Shown here in pieces: positions 1-6,601 of a stretch of 10,591 nt of DNA. This DNA is from Treponema sp. (lineage in GTDB: Bacteria > Spirochaetota > Spirochaetia > Treponematales > Breznakiellaceae), in NCBI GenBank assembly GCA_031266095.1, contig JAISBR010000123.1, positions 1-10,591 of the forward strand, read 5' to 3'. Under the pieces are notes generated by a model, which searched no databases, was not told where the DNA came from, and saw nothing but the letters and a program-made list of their open reading frames with translations. The stretch's first letter is position 1. Each line of letters opens with the position of its first letter. The position numbers were made by a program, and so were the translations under genes.

Positions 1-596
1 TTGATGATCAACATCATCACCTCGGCAACACCGTCAAAGAAATTGTACAAAACCGCGGCCACTTTCTCTTTACGCTCGTCGCCGGATATACGGAGGTAGG
101 AAATGGAAATACCGATGAGCAATGCCGCGAAGATCACCGCCAACACCGCCTCATTGACAAGGACCTGCATGATACTGGTGGGGACAATCGCCAGAAGCGT
201 ATCCGATAGTTTGGGCGCCGCCGCTTCCCTGGCGGTGGCATTCGCTACATCGGCCAACTGGGCGGAGGGACGGAACAGCCCTCCCATTAAAAGGCCGATA
301 ACCACCGCCACCGCCGATGTTACCAGGTAGAAGACGATGACCCGGATACCCACCTTACCGAGGTTAGCCGGACTGACCGATGAAGCGCCGACAATCAAGG
401 TGGATACAATGATCGGCATCATAATCATTTTAAGCAGCCGTACAAAGAGGTCGCCCAATGGCTGTATCCAAAGGATTTTTTCCTTAAATACCAATCCCAG
501 GATGATCCCCAACACCAACCCAATCAAAATCCGGTAAAGCAGGTTAAAGTCAAAATACCAGCTATACCATTTTTTTGCCGAACTTTTTCCATCCAT
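1..596 (-). CDS. Dicarboxylate/amino acid:cation symporter (DAACS family), N-terminal part, cut by window edge
   Basis: Translating the minus strand from ATG at 596 gives an open frame of 198 codons that runs off the left edge, so the C-terminal half is missing. It begins MDGKSSAKKWYSWYFDFN and then alternates hydrophobic segments. The segment at about residues 50-70 (DLFVRLLKMIMMPIIVSTLI) is the well-known N-terminal block of the GltP/DctA/glutamate-transporter family, and the stretch around NEAVLAVIFAALLIGISI also fits that fold. Such proteins are inner-membrane carriers that take up C4-dicarboxylates, glutamate/aspartate or neutral amino acids with Na+ or H+. The substrate-defining C-terminal half lies outside the window, so the substrate cannot be named. 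The start is well supported by GGAGG (602-606) five bases upstream. It is transcribed away from the KDPG aldolase gene from a consensus promoter near 734-762. Confidence 0.88.
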   Translation of the reverse strand, partial: MDGKSSAKKWYSWYFDFNLLYRILIGLVLGIILGLVFKEKILWIQPLGDLFVRLLKMIMMPIIVSTLIVGASSVSPANLGKVGIRVIVFYLVTSAVAVVIGLLMGGLFRPSAQLADVANATAREAAAPKLSDTLLAIVPTSIMQVLVNEAVLAVIFAALLIGISISYLRISGDERKEKVAAVLYNFFDGVAEVMMLII

Positions 597-727
597 ATCT
601 GCCTCCAAAAACAACAATGATTGGAACGGTTTTAAAACCGCTTTTTTTCGAGAGCCTGGTTAAAACCCCGGAATTCTGTTCCGCGGAGGCTCATCCGGGC
701 GAAATCACCGGGTTTATTGGTCGTTAC
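597..727 (-). promoter_or_regulatory. Structured 5' leader of the symporter gene
   Basis: This is the likely untranslated leader (about 130 nt) between the promoter at 734-762 and the symporter ATG. Read on the minus strand it can fold into a nested stem. The outer arms are GAGCCT (plus 687-692) and AGGCTC (plus 652-657). The inner arms are CGGAA/TTCCG (plus 679-683 and 669-673), with a further two pairs across a mismatch. Nearer the gene lies a perfect 14-base palindrome, CGGTTTTAAAACCG (627-640), flanked by seven T on the plus strand. The ribosome binding site is GGAGG (602-606). I do not recognise a known riboswitch class. The folding is seen directly; a regulatory role is inference. Confidence 0.4.
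649..694. repeat. Hairpin repeat, copy 1 (GAGCCT...AGGCTCAT arms)
   Basis: The block starts with gagagcct-like sequence and ends TCCGCGGAGGCTCAT (680-694). The same 15 bases recur at 3175-3189, also after an inverted GAGCCT arm but with a different interior. The arms GAGCCT (652-657) and AGGCTC (687-692) form a stem. Two copies with shared ends in two intergenic regions suggest a dispersed palindromic (REP-like) element rather than a gene-specific leader. Confidence 0.4.
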
Positions 728-733
728 CCCCAA

Positions 734-762
734 ATTATACGGGTAAAAATTACCACTGTCAA
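734..762 (-). promoter_or_regulatory. Consensus sigma-70 promoter for the symporter gene
   Basis: On the minus strand there is a perfect -35 box TTGACA (plus 757-762), a 17-base spacer and a perfect -10 box TATAAT (plus 734-739). Both boxes match all six consensus positions. Transcription would start near 727 and run left into the symporter. So strong a match suggests high basal expression unless a repressor or the leader limits it. Confidence 0.8.
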
Positions 763-1005
763 ATAAAATCTACAAAAAAGCCGGCAATTCTTAGTTTAGA
801 AAGATGCGATAAAATCCTCACATGGGAAAGGAATTGATATGGGACAGTTTCACGCGGCTTATTCGCGTGGTATGCCGCGGGACGGGACGCCCTGAAACAT
901 CTGGAAACTATGCCGGATTCCCCCGGTTCATCTCTTCTGTGGACTTTTAGCTATTACGGATATGTATTATACTGTATATTAAGATCACCGTTACAGGAGT
1001 CTGCG
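763..1005. other. Intergenic region upstream of the KDPG aldolase gene
   Basis: Between the divergent promoters I see no confident gene. It contains a small perfect hairpin CACGCG (851-856)/CGCGTG (864-869) with a 7-base loop, which could be an operator or part of an RNA leader. A short ORF of 18 codons (ATG 839, stop 893-895) has an AAAGGA-like sequence just upstream. A 42-codon ORF in another frame (822-950) has no good ribosome binding site. Neither looks like a known peptide. An in-frame ATG at 910 would lengthen the aldolase by 32 residues, but it lacks a ribosome binding site and the extension is not family-like. Confidence 0.4.
940..970 (+). promoter_or_regulatory. Possible promoter for the aldolase-kinase operon
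   Basis: A TGGACT -35-like box (940-945) and a TATTAT -10-like box (965-970) are separated by 19 bases. An overlapping TATACT (968-973) is an alternative -10. The spacing is longer than ideal and the -35 is imperfect, as expected of a regulated promoter, but the call is weak. Transcription would start around 977 and give a short leader before the ATG at 1006. Confidence 0.3.
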
Positions 1006-1971
1006 ATGCATACTGTTTTGGAAGAACTGGGAAAAATCGGTATCGTGCCGGTAATTAAAATCGACGATGTGGAAAAAGCGGTTCCGCTGGCAAAGGCCTT
1101 GATGGCCGGAGGGATTCCCTGCGCGGAGATCACGTTCAGGACCGCCCAGGGAGAAGAGGCGATACGGCGGATTTCAAAGGAAGTCCCGGATATCCTGTTG
1201 GGCGCGGGGACGATACTCACCACCGAACAGGTTGACCGGGCCATCAGCGCCGGGGCGAAGTTTATTGTCAGTCCCGGGCTTAATCCCAAGGTACTGGCCC
1301 ACTGTGTGTCCAAAGGAATCCCCATCACCCCCGGCTGTTCCAATCCTTCGGATATTGAACAGGCCCTGGAATACGGCCTTGAGGTGGTCAAGTTCTTCCC
1401 TGCGGAACAGGCCGGCGGTTTGGATTACATCAAGGCCATTGCCGCCCCCTACCCCAGCCTCAGGTTCATGCCCACCGGCGGAATCAACGCGGGAAACATC
1501 GGCAAATATATCTCCTATGAAAAAATCCATGCCTGCGGCGGTTCCTGGATGGTGAGCGCGGACCTTATCAACTCAGGCGACTTTGAGAAGATCAGTATCC
1601 TGTCCAGGGAAGCAGTGCTGAACCTTTTAGGCCTGACAGTGGTCCATATCGGCGTCAACGCCGACGGAGAAGAAGCTGCGGCTACGGCGGCGAAACTCTT
1701 CAACAGTCTGTTCGGCTTCACGGTGAAAGACGGGAACTCTTCTATTTTTGCCGGGGACAATATCGAGATCATGAAGCGGGCCGGGCCGGGGACTCACGGC
1801 CACATCGCTATCGGAACCAACAGCATTCACCGGGCGGCGGCCTATCTGGAACGAAACGGCATTGTCCTTGACCGCGCAAACGCCAAGAATGACGCCAAAG
1901 GTAAACTCCAGGCGCTGTACTGCAGGGAAGAGATACTCGGATTTGCGGTGCATTTGGTTCAGAAAAAATAA
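1006..1971 (+). CDS. kdgA: KDPG/KHG aldolase with a C-terminal VOC (glyoxalase-fold) domain
   Basis: A 321-residue protein. Residues 1 to about 205 are a class I KDPG/4-hydroxy-2-oxoglutarate aldolase, a TIM barrel that splits 2-keto-3-deoxy-6-phosphogluconate into pyruvate and glyceraldehyde-3-phosphate in the cytosol. Visible landmarks are E41 and R45 in EITFR, GAGT (67-69), SPGLNP (89-94), the Schiff-base lysine K129 in VVKFFPAE, and the phosphate-binding TGGIN (157-161). Ordinary KDPG aldolases end near 210 residues. Here about 110 more follow (211-321), with a VOC-like pattern: VVHIGVN (H214), NIEIM (E254), GHIAIGT (H266) and a final FAVHLV strand. The start at 1006 is chosen because AGGAG lies just upstream and MHTVLEELGKIGIVPVI fits the family N-terminus. 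The KDG kinase 60 bases downstream supplies its substrate. The aldolase call is strong; the role of the extra domain is unknown. Confidence 0.93.
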   Translation: MHTVLEELGKIGIVPVIKIDDVEKAVPLAKALMAGGIPCAEITFRTAQGEEAIRRISKEVPDILLGAGTILTTEQVDRAISAGAKFIVSPGLNPKVLAHCVSKGIPITPGCSNPSDIEQALEYGLEVVKFFPAEQAGGLDYIKAIAAPYPSLRFMPTGGINAGNIGKYISYEKIHACGGSWMVSADLINSGDFEKISILSREAVLNLLGLTVVHIGVNADGEEAAATAAKLFNSLFGFTVKDGNSSIFAGDNIEIMKRAGPGTHGHIAIGTNSIHRAAAYLERNGIVLDRANAKNDAKGKLQALYCREEILGFAVHLVQKK

Positions 1972-1975
1972 TGAA

Positions 1976-2005
1976 CCTGTTCGGAAACTTCAGTTTCTGA
2001 ACAAG
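1976..2005. repeat. Inverted repeat between aldolase and kinase genes
   Basis: TGTTCGGAAACT (1978-1989) and AGTTTCTGAACA (1992-2003) are inverted copies with one mismatch (a G-U pair in RNA), almost without a spacer. It starts just after the aldolase stop codon and precedes the kinase ribosome binding site. There is no T tract, so it is unlikely to be a full terminator. It may tune the two genes' mRNA levels or be a member of the TGTTC...GAACA hairpin family seen again at 10477-10534. Confidence 0.55.
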
Positions 2006-2031
2006 TCCAGTCCAATGTGAGGGGTATTGTA

Positions 2032-3054
2032 ATGGAAAAGGCAGTTACTTTTGGTGAAATAATGCTGCGGCTGGAGCCTGAGGGCTATTACCGTTTTGTG
2101 CAGACCCAATCTTACGGCGCGACCTACGGCGGCGGCGAGGCGAATGTGGCGGTATCGCTCGCGAACTTCGGTATTGACGCCGCGTTTGTTACCAGGCTCC
2201 CCAAACATGACATCGGGCAGGCGGCGGTGAACAACCTGCGGCAGTTCGGGGTGGATGTCTCGAAAATTGCACGGGGCGGCGACCGGGTGGGCATTTATTT
2301 TCTGGAAAAAGGCGCGTCCCAGCGGCCCTCCAAGGTGATCTATGACCGGGCCAATTCGGCGATTGCCACCGCCGCGCCGGGAGACTTTGACTGGAATCGT
2401 ATTTTTGAGGGCGTGTCCTGGTTTCACTTTACAGGCATCACTCCGGCCTTGTCGGATAACGTGGCGGTGATCACGCTGGAGGCGGTGAAAACCGCCAGGG
2501 AAAAAGGCCTTATTGTTTCCTGCGATCTCAATTACCGCAAGAATCTGTGGTCCCGGGAAAAGGCCGGCGAGGTGATGGCCCGTCTCATGCCTTTTGTGGA
2601 TCTCTGCATCGCCAACGAGGAAGACGCCGCAGACGTGTTTGGTATCCGTGCGGAAAACACCGATGTTACATCGGGCAGCATCAGCCATGAGGGTTATAAA
2701 GAAGTGGCGAAGGCGCTGATGAATCGGTTTCACTTTAAGAAAGTCGCCATTACCTTGCGGGAATCGATCAGCGCCAACGACAATAATTGGGCCGCTATGT
2801 ATTACGATGGCGAAAATTGTTATTTCTCCCGGAAATACGCAGTACACATCGTAGACCGGGTAGGCGGCGGCGACAGTTTTGGCGCCGGGCTTATCTACGC
2901 CAACCTCAAGGGCTTTGGCCTCCAGGAAACCGTGGAATTCGCCGTGGCCGCGAGCTGCCTCAAACATTCAATTGAGGGAGACTTCAACCAGGTTTCGGTA
3001 GACGAGGTGAAAAAACTCAGCGGCGGTGACGCCTCGGGCCGTGTCCAGCGTTAG
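2032..3054 (+). CDS. kdgK: 2-keto-3-deoxygluconate kinase, PfkB/ribokinase family
   Basis: A 340-residue cytosolic sugar kinase that phosphorylates 2-keto-3-deoxygluconate with ATP to give KDPG, the substrate of the aldolase encoded just before it. PfkB landmarks are the N-terminal GEIMLRL (8-14), the substrate-site GGGEANVAVSLANFG (33-47), the central CDLNYRKNLW (164-173) typical of KDG kinases, and the C-terminal VGGGDSFGAG (277-286), where D281 is the expected catalytic base. The length matches the roughly 340-residue KDG kinases of clostridia and relatives. The ATG at 2032 is preferred because GAGGGG (2019-2024) sits seven bases upstream. An in-frame GTG at 2017 would overlap that site. 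It is probably co-transcribed with the aldolase. Substrate assignment leans on both sequence and neighbour; other PfkB sugars cannot be fully excluded. Confidence 0.9.
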   Translation: MEKAVTFGEIMLRLEPEGYYRFVQTQSYGATYGGGEANVAVSLANFGIDAAFVTRLPKHDIGQAAVNNLRQFGVDVSKIARGGDRVGIYFLEKGASQRPSKVIYDRANSAIATAAPGDFDWNRIFEGVSWFHFTGITPALSDNVAVITLEAVKTAREKGLIVSCDLNYRKNLWSREKAGEVMARLMPFVDLCIANEEDAADVFGIRAENTDVTSGSISHEGYKEVAKALMNRFHFKKVAITLRESISANDNNWAAMYYDGENCYFSRKYAVHIVDRVGGGDSFGAGLIYANLKGFGLQETVEFAVAASCLKHSIEGDFNQVSVDEVKKLSGGDASGRVQR

Positions 3055-3085
3055 CTCTGCGCTAAAAATTGTTCGAAGTCCGGTA

Positions 3086-3189
3086 ATTGCCCGGCAATAC
3101 AAAGTAAAGAGAGCCTCCGTTCGAACAACGGCGAAGCTAAAGATACCGCGTCGAACCGCAGGTTCGCGCTCTGCTCCGCGGAGGCTCAT
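3086..3189. repeat. Hairpin-rich repeat between convergent kinase and methylase genes
   Basis: Several hairpins are packed here: ATTGC/GCAAT (3086-3098), CCGTT/AACGG (3117-3131) and CGAACC-GCA-GGTTCG (3152-3166), the last extended by GCG/CGC across one bulged T. Outer arms GAGCCTCCG (3111-3119) and CGGAGGCTC (3179-3187) are perfect inverted copies. The last 15 bases (3175-3189) equal 680-694 in the symporter leader. The methylase stop codon (3186-3188 on the minus strand) lies in this repeat. It may act as a two-way transcription end, though no clear T tract follows a stem. Confidence 0.5.
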
Positions 3190-4367
3190 TTCTCCAATAA
3201 ATACAAATATTCTTTAACGTGTATTTCCCTGTTATTTAAATTCCTGCAACCTCTAAAAGTGTTGTATTTTGTTTCCAGTACTTCAACTTTTCCTGTTTTT
3301 TGAAGCATATTGAGCATTTGTTCAATACCTATAAAACCTTCTGAATTAAAAGAAATAATTACATATTTTGATTTTATATTTTCAACAAGTTCTGTAAGGG
3401 CCTTTAACGCATGATTTTTTTTGTTATAACTAGATCGGTTCCAATTATCCGGGATGCCTGATATTTGACTGGTACTTTCAGGATACTTATAGTCCAATAT
3501 TAGATTAAGCATAAAATAATTTGATCCATAAGGATGCTGATTGTAAGGAGGATCCAGGTAAGCTATATCAACCTCCGGTAAACCTGTTATTATTTTATTA
3601 GAATCTCCATTACAAATAATTGTTTCACAATTAAAATTACTGAACACAGGAAAAGGCAATTCTATATTTCCGGTAATTCTAAATAATGCGTCTTGATTTA
3701 TACCTCCAAATTGGCCTATCCCGGTTTTCTTGTTTTTATAAAATCCCTTAAAAACGCCTGATGTATTCGCATGTATAGATGCTTCCGATAACAATGGCGC
3801 GAGTAAATACTTTTGGTATTGCCCGGGAATAGTCTCTATCAATTGTCTAATGGTATCTATATACATCGCATTTCGTGATGTATAAAACACTCTCTCTTCA
3901 TGTTTGATATTGTTATCATCTTTTGGGGCATATAATTCTGATATGATCCCTTTTGCTAAATGGTTATTGGTTTCTTCGATAATTTTTATATAATATTTTC
4001 GTAATAAAGAAAGATTAATTTCGTCCTGATTGGATAGATAACATTCATTAATCAATGTAGAATATTTTTCTAAATCATTAACAATAAGCAATTCTGAAAA
4101 CCGCTTAAAATACCTTGCGATAATTCCGGATCCGCTGAAAACGTCAAACGTTTTTAATTTGTTTTTATGTAATTTCTTTTGTACCTTTCTAATTCCATCT
4201 CCCACAAAACTTAATAAAGCTCTTTTATTGCCTATGTAAGTAATAAGCTGCTGAGTAAGATATTCTTTTTTTTCATATAAGGATTCAGATATTCCATCCC
4301 ACAAATCATATGCGTTTCTTTTCCGCTTTTCTTTTTCATACGAAATTTTGCCGGTCTCTATATCCAA
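3186..4367 (-). CDS. D12-class N6-adenine DNA methyltransferase, apparently orphan
   Basis: A 393-residue protein predicted to methylate adenine N6 in a specific DNA sequence using S-adenosylmethionine. Motifs appear in D12 (alpha) order: motif X YIGNKRALLSF (44-54), motif I DVFSGSG (75-81) for AdoMet binding, and catalytic motif IV DPPYNQHPYGSNYF (272-285). A late strand, YVIISFNSEG (335-344), follows. The roughly 190 residues between motifs I and IV probably include the target recognition region. The start is a TTG at 4367, supported by GAGG seven bases upstream (plus 4375-4378). Codon use is visibly AT-rich compared with every neighbour, which suggests horizontal acquisition. No endonuclease gene is adjacent, so it is either a solitary methylase or the remnant of a restriction-modification pair. 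An A8 run encodes residues 32-34. Target sequence unknown. Confidence 0.9.
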   Translation of the reverse strand: MDIETGKISYEKEKRKRNAYDLWDGISESLYEKKEYLTQQLITYIGNKRALLSFVGDGIRKVQKKLHKNKLKTFDVFSGSGIIARYFKRFSELLIVNDLEKYSTLINECYLSNQDEINLSLLRKYYIKIIEETNNHLAKGIISELYAPKDDNNIKHEERVFYTSRNAMYIDTIRQLIETIPGQYQKYLLAPLLSEASIHANTSGVFKGFYKNKKTGIGQFGGINQDALFRITGNIELPFPVFSNFNCETIICNGDSNKIITGLPEVDIAYLDPPYNQHPYGSNYFMLNLILDYKYPESTSQISGIPDNWNRSSYNKKNHALKALTELVENIKSKYVIISFNSEGFIGIEQMLNMLQKTGKVEVLETKYNTFRGCRNLNNREIHVKEYLYLLEK

Positions 4368-4391
4368 TCAACAACCTCGCCCTGAAGCTCC

Positions 4392-4407
4392 CCCGCCGAA
4401 AGGCGGG
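4392..4407 (-). promoter_or_regulatory. GNRA-like stem-loop in the methylase leader
   Basis: CCCGCC (4392-4397), GAAA loop, GGCGGG (4402-4407) is a perfect 6-bp stem; on the minus strand, the methylase's RNA sense, the loop reads TTTC. Next to it GGGT/ACCC (4413-4425) can form a second small stem, and CCTCGCC occurs at both 4375-4381 and 4424-4430. The block lies just upstream of the methylase ribosome binding site. It could affect expression or mark the boundary of the AT-rich insertion. Confidence 0.4.
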
Positions 4408-4462
4408 TTCTTGGGTATTAAACCCTCGCCACGAATAAAACAATTGTCCATTCATATAAAAT

Positions 4463-4491
4463 ATTATAACATGATATTCCGCTATCGTAAA
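4463..4491 (-). promoter_or_regulatory. Sigma-70 promoter for the methylase gene
   Basis: On the minus strand TTTACG (plus 4486-4491) is followed after exactly 17 bases by a perfect TATAAT (plus 4463-4468). Transcription would start near 4456, leaving a leader of about 88 nt that includes the stem at 4392-4407. The gene therefore appears to carry its own promoter, as expected for a mobile methylase. Confidence 0.65.
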
Positions 4492-4514
4492 GCGTTTATC
4501 CCTTCAGGTACCGC

Positions 4515-4553
4515 TGGACAGCCTTTCCCGGCGCTTTATGATTATGCTATACT
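4515..4553 (+). promoter_or_regulatory. Promoter region of the exporter operon
   Basis: Two overlapping candidates are visible. One is TGGACA (4515-4520), a 16-base spacer and TATGAT (4537-4542). The other is an extended -10, TGC-TATACT (4545-4553), which would start transcription near 4560 and leave a leader of under 20 nt. Either would drive the lipoprotein gene and the three exporter genes behind it. It is back-to-back with the methylase promoter, so the two units are divergent. Confidence 0.5.
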
Positions 4554-4576
4554 GCCAAACCAGAGAGGGATACTAT

Positions 4577-5698
4577 ATGAGGGATCGTGCGTTTGGCGCG
4601 GGGACGGTTTTGCTGTGGTGTGGCCTGGCGGTCTTGTCCTGTGCCGGCGGGGACCGCGCCGTAACCCGGTACAATGCCCCCGGTGCGGAAACGGTCAGTA
4701 TTGGCGCGGTGTATCCCGCGTCCCTGTGGAATGACGACCATTATTTGCGGGACGCGCTGGAACTGGCAGTAGACCAGGTAAACCAAAACGGCGGAGTCCT
4801 GGGTAAACCCTTGAGTCTCGTAATCCGGGACGACTATGGCGATTCCCATGTCGCGCAAGAGATAGCTGAAACCTTTTCCGACGCGGGTATCACCGCCGTG
4901 GTGGGACATTGGACTTCCGAGGTCTGCTATTATGTCGAAGACATCTATGAGGAGCGGGAAATTGTAATGATAAGCCCCGGCGCCACCAGCCTGGCCCTTT
5001 TTGAGCAGGACTATCAGTATATTTACCGGACCATTGCGAATAACCAAATATACGCGGAAACCCTGGCGGATTATGCGGAAGCGGAGGGCTTCCGGCGTCC
5101 GGCTATTTATTATGCCGAGGATACTTACGGAATCGATGTGGCCCAACTGGTGGAACGGGAACTGGCGAAACGGCGTATTCCGGTGATGGACCGGGTAACG
5201 AGTGTAACCCCCGCGAATGTGGAGGAACTGCTGCGGCGTTGGCGTGCTTTTGGCTGTGACAGCGTGGTGCTTGCGTCTTCCATACAGTACGTTGCCGAAC
5301 CGATACAAATACTGCGGAACGCCGGGTGCCGGCTGCCGTTTTTTTCGGAGACCTTTAACAATGTCAACTTCCAGTCCGCGGTAGCGGATTATATGGAAGA
5401 TATCTACGGCATTATGTATAGTCGGGAAGATATGGATACCACTTTTCTCGCGGATTTCCGCGCCGCCTACGGGCGGACCCCGGATACCTACGAAGTAGCG
5501 GGCTATGAAGCGGTGCGCCTCCTGGCGGACGCCATGAACACCGAAGGTTCCATAACCAGCGCCGCTATCGTTCATTACCTGCGGAATCTGCGGGATTACC
5601 CTTCGGCGATAGGGCGCATTTCCTATAATGCCGCCGCCCATGAATTTGAAGGGCATCGAATGCGGGTACGACCCTATGTGGAATATGAGGCAAGATGA
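4577..5698 (+). CDS. Solute-binding lipoprotein of the branched-chain amino acid (LivJ/Peripla_BP_6) type
   Basis: A 373-residue exported protein. The N-terminus (residues 1-22) is a lipoprotein signal: MRDR, a hydrophobic core and VLSC with C22 as the lipidated cysteine. The -2 leucine makes a loose lipobox, as is common in spirochaetes. The mature part has the type I periplasmic-binding fold: SIGAVYPASLW (41-51), AVDQVNQNGGVLGKPL (64-79), the ligand-site region VVGHWTSEV (108-116), the hinge-side YYAEDTYGID (178-187) and the C-terminal VAGYEAVRLLADAM (307-320). The ATG at 4577 is chosen over an in-frame ATG at 4538 because GAGAGGG lies seven bases upstream and the signal peptide begins properly. 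It overlaps the next gene by four bases (ATGA), so it is translationally coupled to a peptide exporter, not to LivHMGF permeases. Ligand unknown; a sensing or cargo-handling role is speculation. Confidence 0.85.
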   Translation: MRDRAFGAGTVLLWCGLAVLSCAGGDRAVTRYNAPGAETVSIGAVYPASLWNDDHYLRDALELAVDQVNQNGGVLGKPLSLVIRDDYGDSHVAQEIAETFSDAGITAVVGHWTSEVCYYVEDIYEEREIVMISPGATSLALFEQDYQYIYRTIANNQIYAETLADYAEAEGFRRPAIYYAEDTYGIDVAQLVERELAKRRIPVMDRVTSVTPANVEELLRRWRAFGCDSVVLASSIQYVAEPIQILRNAGCRLPFFSETFNNVNFQSAVADYMEDIYGIMYSREDMDTTFLADFRAAYGRTPDTYEVAGYEAVRLLADAMNTEGSITSAAIVHYLRNLRDYPSAIGRISYNAAAHEFEGHRMRVRPYVEYEAR

Positions 5699-6597
5699 GT
5701 ATGGCCGGCCGGATAGATGAGCAGCGGGAATTGACCGAATCGGTGGAAAACATCGACCGCATGATGACGGTCATCGGCATCAAGGCCTGGCTTGCGTTAG
5801 GTTCGGTGCTCCTGGTATTCGCGGCGGCACTGGTATGGGGGTTTTTCGGGACCATGCAGATCCGCGAAGAGGTATCCGGGGTTTTGGTACGCAGCGGTAA
5901 ACTCATCAGTATTTATGCTGACGATGAAGGGGTCCTGCTGGATTTTGTGCCTGTTCAGGGGATGTTCGTGGAAAAAGACCAGGTGCTGGCCCGCATAGAA
6001 CAATACGATCTGGTATCGGAGATCAATACGCTGCTCAATTCGGGCGCTCCCGCCGATTTCATCGAAGAAAAGCGGACCGAACTGCTCCACGCAAGCCGCA
6101 TCGTTACCTGGGAGGCGGGCCGGGTGCTGGACGCGTATGTCCACCGGGGGGACTATGTGCGCCGGGGCCAAAAGCTGCTTACCATTTCCAAAGAAGCGGA
6201 GAAAAGCAAAGCGCTGGAATGCCTGCTGTATATTCCGGCGGAACAAATGGGGCAAATCAAAAAGGGCCTGCCGGTAAGCGTGTATCCCGCGGCAATTAAC
6301 AAACGGATCTATGGGAATATGACCGGCAGAGTGAACCTGATCAGCGAGTTCCCGGTAACCCGGCAGTATCTCTATGACCGGCTCAACAGTGAAAATCTGG
6401 CGGATTATTTTCTTAAAGGTGATTCCGCCTGTTACGAGATCTACCTTAACCTGGTCTCTTCGGAAGAAACCGTTACCGGATATGAATGGACCACCTCGCT
6501 GGGACCGTCCCAGGCCTTTGGCGACCTTACCCTCTGTACCGCTTCAATCGTGATCGATGAGCTGCGGCCTATTGACGTGTTTTTCCTGGGGAGGTAA
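5695..6597 (+). CDS. HlyD-like membrane fusion protein, NHLM secretion type
   Basis: A 300-residue adaptor expected to link an inner-membrane ABC exporter to the envelope. A short cytoplasmic N-terminus (1-30) with ENIDRMMTVIGIKAW resembles the start of the NHLM bacteriocin system secretion proteins. It is followed by one membrane segment (about 31-53, rich in L, V, A, F and ending VWGFFG). Then comes the first lipoyl-like half (60-105, with GVLLDFVPVQGMFVEKDQVLARIE), a very short helical part (about 106-135) and the second lipoyl-like half (140-165, VHRGDYVRRGQKLLTI). A beta-barrel region (175-215) precedes the C-terminal strands. The coiled-coil hairpin is much shorter than in classic HlyD, as in other NHLM adaptors. 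The start ATG (5695) overlaps the previous stop; an ATG at 5701 with better spacing to GAGG (5687-5690) is possible. The stop abuts the start of ABC1. Confidence 0.85.
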   Translation: MSMAGRIDEQRELTESVENIDRMMTVIGIKAWLALGSVLLVFAAALVWGFFGTMQIREEVSGVLVRSGKLISIYADDEGVLLDFVPVQGMFVEKDQVLARIEQYDLVSEINTLLNSGAPADFIEEKRTELLHASRIVTWEAGRVLDAYVHRGDYVRRGQKLLTISKEAEKSKALECLLYIPAEQMGQIKKGLPVSVYPAAINKRIYGNMTGRVNLISEFPVTRQYLYDRLNSENLADYFLKGDSACYEIYLNLVSSEETVTGYEWTTSLGPSQAFGDLTLCTASIVIDELRPIDVFFLGR

Positions 6598-6601
6598 GGG
6601 T

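Noticed and set aside
627..648. Intrinsic terminator on the plus strand (CGGTTTTAAAACCG then seven T)
   Set aside because: It has the right shape, but no plus-strand gene lies upstream in the window and it sits in the leader of a minus-strand gene; repeat or leader structure is more likely.
822..950. 42-codon plus-strand ORF with a WDSFTRLI stretch
   Set aside because: No ribosome binding site before its ATG, atypical composition in the second half, and it runs through the likely aldolase promoter.
1990..2967. Long minus-strand ORF (325 codons) opposite the KDG kinase
   Set aside because: It mirrors the high-GC codon pattern of kdgK, shows no domain, and kdgK has clear PfkB motifs and a ribosome binding site.
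3055..4491. Insertion sequence or prophage carrying the methylase
   Set aside because: No transposase, integrase or clear terminal inverted repeats with target duplication could be seen.
4348..4734. Plus-strand ORF of 128 codons spanning the methylase start and the lipoprotein start
   Set aside because: It overlaps both well-supported genes, has no family resemblance and crosses a promoter region; it is a shadow frame.
4547..5656. Long minus-strand ORF (369 codons) opposite the binding lipoprotein
   Set aside because: The plus frame has a signal peptide and a recognisable fold; the minus frame has neither and is a compositional artefact.
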